Shown piece by piece: positions 58,114-64,000 of a DNA stretch of 64,000 nt. The position numbers and the translations under genes are program-made. Numbering within the stretch: the stretch's first letter is position 1; each line of letters starts with the position of its first letter. Origin of the DNA: Leucobacter sp. cx-328. GTDB lineage: Bacteria; Actinomycetota; Actinomycetes; Actinomycetales; Microbacteriaceae. The stretch lies in NCBI RefSeq assembly GCF_014530035.1, contig NZ_JACVMX010000001.1:558001-622000 (forward strand), in the 5' to 3' direction. The notes under the pieces are model-generated. The model did not search any database. It had not been told where the DNA came from and saw nothing but the letters and a program-made list of their open reading frames with translations.

Positions 58114-59276
58114 CAACAAGCATCAGACCCGACCTCGCGACTGAAACGGTCAAGGGACTCACACAGAAAGCCGCGCAGGGTGGCACCACAAATCGAGCAC
58201 CGATCGGCTACATCAATATCGGTGTGCGCAACGAGTTCGGTCGAGAAAACCGCACCGTGAAAGTAGATGAAGAGCGGACACCTCGTATCACCTGGGCGTT
58301 CCAGGCGTACGCGTCAGGCCGTTGGACATTGGCCCAGATTCACCGTGAGCTGATCGCCCGTGGACTCAGGACTCTAGCGACACCAAAACGCCCATCGAAA
58401 CCGATCGCGATCTCGACGCTGCACCGACTGCTGACGAACCCGTATTCCAAGGGAGACGTGACCTTCAAAGGTGCAACCTGCAAGGGCACACACGAGCCGA
58501 TTGTGCCGAAAGAAGTCTGGTACCAAGTTCAAGCGTTGCTCGATTCACACAAGTCAGCTGCCGACGCGACCCAGGTGCATGAGCACTATCTGAAGGGCAC
58601 CGTGTACTGCGGGCAGTGCGGCGAGCGGCTGATCATCACAAACGCGAAGAACCGGCACGGCAACGTCTATCCGTACTTCGTGTGCTCAGGTCGGCACTCC
58701 GGTAGGACTGAGCGCACCCGGCAGGCGATGCTCATCGAAAAGTACTACGAGATGATCGAGGTATCACCCGAAATGAGGCAAGACCTCGCTGGGAAAATCC
58801 ACGCCGACTTTGACCAGCTCATGGCCAACGAAGCAAAGGAACTTTCACGGCTCACGACCAAACGAGACCGGCTCGATGACGAACGCATGAAGCTACTGCA
58901 AGCACACTACGCAGGTGCAGTTCCGCTTGACTTGCTCAAGAAAGAACAAGACCGCATCGCGAACCAAATCGGCGATATTCAACACCGACTCGAAGCACAC
59001 CACGACGAATACGCTTCGGCTAGGGCCCACCTCGACGATTCGCTCGGGCTACTCGCCAACATCGTCGGCATCTACCAGCGAGCAGATGACGCGAACCGGC
59101 GACTGTGCAACCAAGCGTTCTTCTATCGAATCTTCATCGAAGAAGAGGGCGACAGCCGCGTCGAATACGAGCGGCCATTCGGTACGCTCTGCGATACGGA
59201 GGAGCAGATGAATGCGCTGAACTGGGCAGCCCAGGCAAAGAAAAGGGAGAGATTCAAACCGGACAAAGAGTGGTGA
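58114..59276 (+). pseudogene. 5'-truncated large serine recombinase (integrase type)
   Basis: The open frame enters from IS sequence and reads DLATETVKGLTQKAAQGGTTNRAPIGYINIG, the conserved post-catalytic linker of large serine recombinases. The recombinase domain follows (TPRITWAFQAYASGRWTLAQIHRELIARGLRT, then HRLLTNPYSKGDVTFKG). A zinc ribbon (GTVYCGQCGERLIIT ... YPYFVCSGRH) comes next, and then a coiled coil (~190-300, including ELSRLTTKRDRLDDERMKLLQAHYAGAVP) and a C-terminal tail. The whole N-terminal catalytic resolvase domain, with the nucleophilic Ser, is missing; the older IS3 copy stands in its place. The 3' end is 33 bp from tRNA-His. It is likely the remnant of an integrated element's integrase. 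Confidence 0.82.
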
Positions 59277-59309
59277 CTCTTGTCGAGGGTTTGAACCTCT
59301 CCCATTTGG

Positions 59310-59383
59310 GGTGGACAACGGGACTTGAACCCGCGACCACCGGCACCACAAGCCGGTGCTCTACCAACTGAGCTATGCCCACC
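59310..59383 (-). tRNA. tRNA-His (anticodon GTG)
   Basis: The minus strand folds as a complete cloverleaf: acceptor GTGGGCA/TGTCCAC, D arm GCTC...GAGC, anticodon stem CCGGC/GCCGG with loop TTGTGGT (anticodon GTG), and T arm GCGGG-TTCAAGT-CCCGT. The extra G at -1 (59383) pairs with C73 (59310), the hallmark of tRNA-His. The CCA end is not encoded. Confidence 0.95.
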
Positions 59384-59739
59384 ATGCTGTCCCGGTGCTG
59401 TGCACCTGGCAACCTGATAACTATAACCCACGCCGTCCTACCCTTGTCTAATTGGCGACTGCGCTCGGGAATGTCGCGCGTAATTCCGCCGGTTTTGGTG
59501 CTGAGTGCTGATGCTTGGCGAGGGGCGCGTGCTCGTGCCTCACAGTGCGCAATGTGTCGTCATGGCGCTTTCATGGCATCTTCTCGGCGGTATGCTGGGG
59601 GAGTGGGCGAACCAAGCGTCGCCACGACGTTACGTCGATTGCCATGGTGGCTCGATGTCGCGTCATGTATGCCTTGGCGGCGTGAAGTTGTCAGGGTGTC
59701 CGGCATTGCCATGACGGCACATCAAAGGAGGAGTGTTCA
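59384..59739. other. 356-bp region upstream of leuB
   Basis: No convincing gene. Short open frames exist but lack ribosome sites and recognisable products. The tRNA-His promoter (minus strand) and the leuB promoter should be here. No T-box, attenuator or leader peptide rich in Leu was recognised. Confidence 0.45.
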
Positions 59740-60801
59740 GTGACACGCACCATCAACCTTGCAGTAATTCCCGGTGACGGAATTGGTCAGGAAGTTACTG
59801 CGCAGGCAAACCGAGTACTCGACGCAGTGCTCGCAGGCAGCGATGTCGCTCTGAACCGCACCGAGTTCAAGCTTGGCGCAGAGCGTTTCCTTGAAACCGG
59901 CGAGACACTTCCCGCAGCTGAGCAGGCAGCCATTGCCGAGAACGACGTCATTCTCTTTGGCGCTGTTGGTGGTGCTCCTGGCGATCCGCGCCTCGCGAAT
60001 GCGAACATCGAGCGTGGCCTCCTCCTGAAGCTCCGCTTCGATTTTGATCACTACGCAAACGTGCGTCCCTGCACGCTGTTCCCCGGCGTTGATTCGTCGC
60101 TGAAGGAGCCTGGCGAGGTTGACTTCGTTGTCGTGCGCGAGGGCACCGAAGGTCCCTACGTTGGCAACGGTGGCCGTCTTCGCGAGGGCACCGTGCACGA
60201 GGTCGCAACTGAGGTTTCGGTGAACACCGCGTTCGGCGTGGAGCGCATCGTGCGTCACGCATTCCAGGTTGCTGCTTCGCGTGAACGCAAGAAGCTCACC
60301 TGGGTACACAAGACCAACGTGCTCGTGCACGCTGGCGCAATCTGGCAGCGCGTCGTTAAGACCGTTGCTGCGGAATACCCCGAGATCGCGGTCGACTACA
60401 TGCACGTTGACGCAGCAACGATCCACATGGTTCAGAACCCGTCGCGCTTCGACGTGATCGTGACTGATAACCTGTTCGGAGATATCCTCACTGATTTGGC
60501 CGGCGCTATCGGCGGCGGCATCGGCCTCGCAGCCAGCGGCAACATCAATCCCGATGGCACGTTCCCGAGCATGTTCGAGCCCGTCCACGGCTCTGCACCC
60601 GATATTGCGGGTCAGCAGATCGCGGATCCCACGGCGGCCATCCTGTCCGTGGCACTGATGCTCGATCACCTCTCGCTCGCAGACGAAGCTGCACGCGTTC
60701 GCGCGGCAGTTCGTGCGGACCTCGCAGGCCGCGGCGATGCAGCACGTTCGACCACTGAAGTCGGCGACGCTGTGATTGCCCAGCTTCCTGCGCGAGCATA
60801 A
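59740..60801 (+). CDS. leuB: 3-isopropylmalate dehydrogenase
   Basis: NAD-dependent oxidative decarboxylation of 3-isopropylmalate in leucine synthesis. 353 aa, isocitrate/isopropylmalate dehydrogenase family. Motifs are [154 protein letters not shown] and [20 protein letters not shown]. The GTG start has AGGAGG 8 nt ahead. ilvE follows 50 bp later, probably as one branched-chain amino-acid operon. Confidence 0.95.
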   Translation: MTRTINLAVIPGDGIGQEVTAQANRVLDAVLAGSDVALNRTEFKLGAERFLETGETLPAAEQAAIAENDVILFGAVGGAPGDPRLANANIERGLLLKLRFDFDHYANVRPCTLFPGVDSSLKEPGEVDFVVVREGTEGPYVGNGGRLREGTVHEVATEVSVNTAFGVERIVRHAFQVAASRERKKLTWVHKTNVLVHAGAIWQRVVKTVAAEYPEIAVDYMHVDAATIHMVQNPSRFDVIVTDNLFGDILTDLAGAIGGGIGLAASGNINPDGTFPSMFEPVHGSAPDIAGQQIADPTAAILSVALMLDHLSLADEAARVRAAVRADLAGRGDAARSTTEVGDAVIAQLPARA

Positions 60802-60851
60802 TCTCACCACCCACTTTTTCACCGCGCCATTGGCGCGAGAAAGCTGACGTC

Positions 60852-61946
60852 ATGACTGACCTCACCTTCACCCTTTCGGAGGCGGTACGCCTCCCCGCAG
60901 CCGAGCGCGAAGCGATCCTCGCAAACCCTGGCTTTGGTAACTACTTCACCGATCACATGGTCTCCATCTCGTGGAGCCGTGAAGAGGGTTGGCACGATGC
61001 GGCGGTCCTGCCGTACGGTCCGCTCGCGATTGATCCGGGTTCGTCGGTCCTGCACTACGGTCAGGAGATTTTTGAGGGCCTGAAGGCATACCGTCGCGAA
61101 GACGGCTCGATCGTCAGCTTCCGCCCCGTTGAGAACGCACGTCGTCTCAACGAGTCGGCTGCGCGACTGGCGCTGCCTGAGCTCCCCGAAGAGCTCTTCG
61201 TTGAGGCTTGCCGCCAGCTCGTGCAGATTGACGCTGACTGGGTACCCGGTGGCGAGGACCAGAGCCTCTACCTCCGTCCGTTCATGATCGCTGACGAGAG
61301 CTTCCTCGGCGTTCGTGCGGCTGAGAAGGCACGCTTCCTCGTGATCGCGTGCCCCTCCGGCGCATACTTCACCGGTGGCGTGAAGCCCGTTTCGATCTGG
61401 CTGTCGCAGGGTCTGTCGCGCGCAGGCAGCGGCGGAACCGGCGCTGCAAAGTGCGGCGGCAACTACGCGGCTTCGCTGCTTCCGCAGCAGGTGGCAGCTG
61501 AGAATGGCTGCCAGCAGGTGCTCTTCACCGATGCGCAGGAGGAGGGCCGCATCGACGAGCTCGGCGGCATGAACCTCTTCCTCGTGCGCGCTGACGGCAC
61601 GCTGCTCACTCCTGAGCTGAATGGCAACATTCTGCCCGGCATCACCCGTCGTAGCCTCATCGAACTCGCAGAAGCTCGCGGCCACAAGGTCGAGGAGCGC
61701 GCGGTGACCGTTGCCGAGTGGCGCGCAGGCGCAGCTGACGGCAGCATCGTCGAGGCGTTCGCGTGTGGCACCGCTGCTGTGATCACCCCGATCGGCAAGC
61801 TCAAGGCACCCGAGTTCGAGATCGATTTCGGTGAGAACGCTCCCGGCGCGCTCACAATGTCGCTTCGCGAAGAGCTCACTGGCATCCAGACTGGTGCCGT
61901 TGCAGACAGCCGCAACTGGCTGACTGAGTTCGTCCCAGCACCTTAA
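60852..61946 (+). CDS. ilvE: Branched-chain amino-acid aminotransferase
   Basis: Last step of Leu/Ile/Val synthesis (and first of breakdown), PLP fold type IV. 364 aa. Motifs are ILANPGFGNYFTDHMVSISWS, SSVLHYGQEIFEGLKAYRREDGSIVSFRP, SLYLRPFMIADESFLGV, GGTGAAKCGGNYAASLLPQQVA (Schiff-base Lys ~200), EGRIDELGGMNLFLV, LNGNILPGITRRSLIELAEARGHKVEERAV, and FACGTAAVITPIG. This is the larger actinobacterial/eukaryote-type BCAT class. No obvious break; likely co-transcribed with leuB. Confidence 0.94.
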   Translation: MTDLTFTLSEAVRLPAAEREAILANPGFGNYFTDHMVSISWSREEGWHDAAVLPYGPLAIDPGSSVLHYGQEIFEGLKAYRREDGSIVSFRPVENARRLNESAARLALPELPEELFVEACRQLVQIDADWVPGGEDQSLYLRPFMIADESFLGVRAAEKARFLVIACPSGAYFTGGVKPVSIWLSQGLSRAGSGGTGAAKCGGNYAASLLPQQVAAENGCQQVLFTDAQEEGRIDELGGMNLFLVRADGTLLTPELNGNILPGITRRSLIELAEARGHKVEERAVTVAEWRAGAADGSIVEAFACGTAAVITPIGKLKAPEFEIDFGENAPGALTMSLREELTGIQTGAVADSRNWLTEFVPAP

Positions 61947-61973
61947 TTTCACGGCATCGGAGAGGCGGATCGC

Positions 61974-62771
61974 ATGAAGGTCGCACGCTATGAGTACGAG
62001 GGAGAGATCTCCTTTGGCATCCTCGACCAGGCAGAGTCTGGCGACGGCATAGAGGTCGTTGAGCTGTCTTCCGATCCGATGATGGCTGAGTACGACACGA
62101 CCGGACGGCGCATCCCGTTCGCTGACGTGCGTCTGCTGGCTCCCGTGATTCCGCGTTCGAAGGTGGTGTGCGTTGGCAAGAACTATGCCGACCACGTTGC
62201 CGAGATGGCGGAACTCACGGGGCCAGCTCCCACGCCCGATGCGCCCTTGCTGTTCCTGAAGCCGAACACCTCAGTGATTGGCCCTGGCGACCCAATCCTC
62301 CTACCTTCGATCTCGAAGCGCGTGGAGCACGAGGGCGAGCTCGCAATCATCATTGGTGCGGTCGCAAAGAACGTCACCGAAGAAGAAGCGCTCTCGGTGG
62401 TCTTCGGATTCACCTGCGCGAATGATGTCACGGCGCGCGACATTCAGATCGCCGATGGTCAGTGGATGCGTGGCAAGAGCTTTGACACGTTCTGCCCGAT
62501 CGGCCCGGTCGTCGAGACCGATCCCGACCTCGCAGACGCGCTCATTACGACCCGCGTGAACGGAGAGCTTCGCCAGGAGGGTCGCACCTCGCAGTTGATT
62601 TTCGATTTGGCGCGGATCGTTTCCTATGCATCGCAGGCCTTCACACTGTTGCCTGGCGACATCATCTTGACGGGTACGCCAGCCGGTGTTGGCCCGATTG
62701 TCGAGGGTGACACCGTTGAGGTACACATCGAGGGCATCGGCACGCTGCGAAACCCCGTGCGCGCCGCCTAA
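61974..62771 (+). CDS. Fumarylacetoacetate-hydrolase family protein
   Basis: A 265-aa FAH-superfamily enzyme. The core reads SKVVCVGKNYADHVAEMAEL, LLFLKPNTSVIGPGDPILLP, VEHEGELAIIIGAVAKNVTEEEALSVVFGFTCANDVTARDIQIADGQWMRGKSFDTFCPIGPVVETDP, and LLPGDIILTGTPAGVGPIVEGDTVEVHIEGIGTLRN. The metal ligands are the two Glu in VEHEGEL and an Asp in NDVTARD. Likely activities are an oxaloacetate decarboxylase, acylpyruvate hydrolase or 2-hydroxyhepta-diene-dioate isomerase; the sequence alone does not tell. It has GGAGAGG upstream of ATG 61974 and sits 27 bp after ilvE, so it is probably in the same transcript. Confidence 0.87.
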   Translation: MKVARYEYEGEISFGILDQAESGDGIEVVELSSDPMMAEYDTTGRRIPFADVRLLAPVIPRSKVVCVGKNYADHVAEMAELTGPAPTPDAPLLFLKPNTSVIGPGDPILLPSISKRVEHEGELAIIIGAVAKNVTEEEALSVVFGFTCANDVTARDIQIADGQWMRGKSFDTFCPIGPVVETDPDLADALITTRVNGELRQEGRTSQLIFDLARIVSYASQAFTLLPGDIILTGTPAGVGPIVEGDTVEVHIEGIGTLRNPVRAA

Positions 62772-62822
62772 CTTCCTGTCGCGTTTCGACGCTCCCAAGT
62801 TGAGATGCGACAATAGTGGGTA

Positions 62823-64000
62823 ATGGATCCCAACAAGCTCAATCACGGCACGGCTGCGGAAGAACCGAAGTTCACTAAGACGCGCCCTCGTTCCGGTGAC
62901 GCTGCGCCGCGCGCGCAGGTTCGTCCGAAGACTGAGGGCTGGAAGCAGCTCACCTCGGCCGATGGCCGCCCGACCCTGCAGTTCGCTTCGCCGCGCGTGA
63001 AGCAGCCTGACACACACCTCGCAGATATGACCCTCGCTGAGCGCGAGGCGAAGATCGTCGAGCTTGGCCTGCCCAAGTTCCGTGCGAAGCAGATCTCGAA
63101 GCACTACTTCGAGCATCACACGACCGATCCCGAGCAGATGACTGATCTGCCAAAGGGCCGTCGTGACGAGGTTGCTGCAGCATTCTTCCCGCCGCTGCTC
63201 ACCGAGGTGAAGCGCCTCGTGACCGATGACGGCGACACGATCAAGTTCCTCTGGCGTCTCTTTGACGGTGCGCTCGTGGAGTCGGTGCTCATGCGCTACC
63301 CGGGCCGCATCACGCTGTGCGTGTCGAGCCAGTGTGGCTGCGGCATGAACTGCCCGTTCTGCGCGACCGGCCAGGCTGGCCTGACCCGCAATATGTCGAC
63401 CGCTGAGATTCTCGATCAGGTCGTGCAGGCGAACCGCGTGATCGCTGAGGGTGGCCTCGGTCGCAAGCGTCGCGCCGGTAACGGTGCTGAGGCTGAGCGC
63501 GTGAACAACATCGTGTTTATGGGCATGGGCGAGCCCCTCGCCAACTACAAGCGCGTCATGAACGCTGTGCACCGCATGGTTGCGCCGTCGCCCGAGGGCC
63601 TCGGCATGAGCGCACGTGGCATCACGGTGTCGACCGTTGGTCTCGCGCCCGCGATCCGCAAGCTCGCTGATGAGGACCTCCCCATCACCTTCGCGCTGTC
63701 GCTGCACGCGCCTGACGATCAGCTGCGCGACGACCTTATCCCGGTGAACAGCCGCTGGAAGGTCGACGAGGTGCTTGACGCCGCGTACCACTACTACGAG
63801 AAGACCGGTCGCCGCGTCTCCATCGAGTACGCGCTCATCAAGGACATGAACGACCACGCATGGCGCGCCGATCTGCTCGCAGACCGTCTGAACCAGCGCG
63901 GCCGTGGCTGGGTGCACGTCAACCCGATCCCGCTCAACCCGACCCCGGGTTCGATCTGGACCTCGTCGACGAAGCCCGTCACGCGCGAGTTTGTCGACCG
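62823..64000 (+). CDS. rlmN: 23S rRNA (adenine-2503-C2)/tRNA methyltransferase RlmN, 3' end outside window
   Basis: A radical-SAM enzyme that methylates A2503 of 23S rRNA (and tRNA A37 in many bacteria); truncated by the window end at ~392 codons. After a polar ~60-residue lead it has [47 protein letters not shown], the Cys loop [25 protein letters not shown] (C-x3-C-x2-C iron-sulfur cluster), [65 protein letters not shown] and [24 protein letters not shown] with [12 protein letters not shown]. The radical-SAM signature and the methyl-carrier Cys region place it securely. Confidence 0.95.
   Translation, partial: MDPNKLNHGTAAEEPKFTKTRPRSGDAAPRAQVRPKTEGWKQLTSADGRPTLQFASPRVKQPDTHLADMTLAEREAKIVELGLPKFRAKQISKHYFEHHTTDPEQMTDLPKGRRDEVAAAFFPPLLTEVKRLVTDDGDTIKFLWRLFDGALVESVLMRYPGRITLCVSSQCGCGMNCPFCATGQAGLTRNMSTAEILDQVVQANRVIAEGGLGRKRRAGNGAEAERVNNIVFMGMGEPLANYKRVMNAVHRMVAPSPEGLGMSARGITVSTVGLAPAIRKLADEDLPITFALSLHAPDDQLRDDLIPVNSRWKVDEVLDAAYHYYEKTGRRVSIEYALIKDMNDHAWRADLLADRLNQRGRGWVHVNPIPLNPTPGSIWTSSTKPVTREFVD

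Noticed and set aside
59282-59310. Arm-like sequence (AGAGGTTCAAACCCTC on the minus strand) resembling a tRNA T arm beside tRNA-His
   Set aside because: It is too short and does not match the 3' end of tRNA-His well enough to call an attachment duplicate.
59384-59739. Leu-rich leader peptide or T-box ahead of leuB
   Set aside because: No run of Leu codons, specifier stem or T-box sequence was found.
59737-60822. 361-codon minus-strand frame exactly opposite leuB
   Set aside because: A mirror of the leuB frame with atypical composition. leuB itself has all its motifs.
60819-62195. 458-codon minus-strand open frame opposite ilvE
   Set aside because: A shadow of a securely identified enzyme, with no ribosome site and no domain.
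62301-63917. 538-codon open frame on the minus strand opposite rlmN and the FAH-family gene
   Set aside because: It is the antisense shadow of two clear genes, rich in Arg, His and Leu without any family motif. Long shadows are common in high-G+C DNA.

Overview
The window is high-GC, densely coded DNA from an actinobacterium. The best guess is the Microbacteriaceae, possibly Leucobacter-like. That guess rests on protein architectures typical of the group: the metallopeptidase-ClpS-DUF2017 cluster, a DUF3516-tailed Ski2-like helicase, a TM0106-type nuclease-helicase, the alanine dehydrogenase/Lrp pair, a GAP-family transporter, and many apparently leaderless starts. The genus assignment is inference only. 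There is no rRNA and no CRISPR array. One tRNA gene (His, GTG) is present.

Layout. 0-10 kb: the end of an MFS exporter, a 3-hydroxyisobutyryl-CoA hydrolase overlapping a MocR-type regulator, a DtxR-type metalloregulator, small unknown, acetyltransferase and lipoprotein genes, a DHA2 drug exporter, and a LysR regulator divergent from an Orn/Lys/Arg-type decarboxylase. 10-21 kb: YchJ-type protein, DEAD-box RNA helicase, a 1222-residue RecB-like nuclease/SF1 helicase coupled to a membrane protein and an aminotransferase, then alanine dehydrogenase divergent from its Lrp-type regulator. 21-38 kb: mostly housekeeping genes (CPA1 antiporter, AlkZ-like protein, DUF2130 nuclease-like protein with a DUF3516 helicase, deoC-dtd, glpD-glpK, dinB, metallopeptidase-clpS-DUF2017, flavin monooxygenase, NADPH-FMN reductase under a MarR regulator).

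38-42 kb is a decay zone. It holds palindromic intergenic repeats, a two-HTH protein, a broken sigma factor fused to a gene fragment, a peroxiredoxin, and a methyltransferase with a frameshift, a nonsense codon and an internal deletion. 42-55.5 kb is an accessory-looking block: a large ATP-dependent LuxR (LAL) regulator, two DUF1254 proteins, two adjacent SulP permeases (the second without its N-terminus), a run of small membrane-protein genes, a HerA-like ATPase and two lipoproteins. Three intergenic regions of this block share a TCATCAAT/ATTGATGA-type palindrome, which suggests common control. The second lipoprotein gene is off frame by one base at a homopolymer.

55.7-59.4 kb is an insertion hot spot. 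An intact IS3-family element (perfect 28-bp inverted repeats, 3-bp TTC duplication) sits inside the left end of an older, internally deleted IS3 relative. That older copy abuts a 5'-truncated large serine recombinase whose 3' end lies next to the 3' end of tRNA-His. 59.7-64 kb returns to core metabolism: leuB, ilvE, a fumarylacetoacetate-hydrolase family gene, and rlmN running off the window.

Ten genes have a TANNNT hexamer 6-7 nt before the start codon and no usable Shine-Dalgarno site. This is the signature of leaderless transcription, and two of these promoters are arranged back to back within 32 bp.
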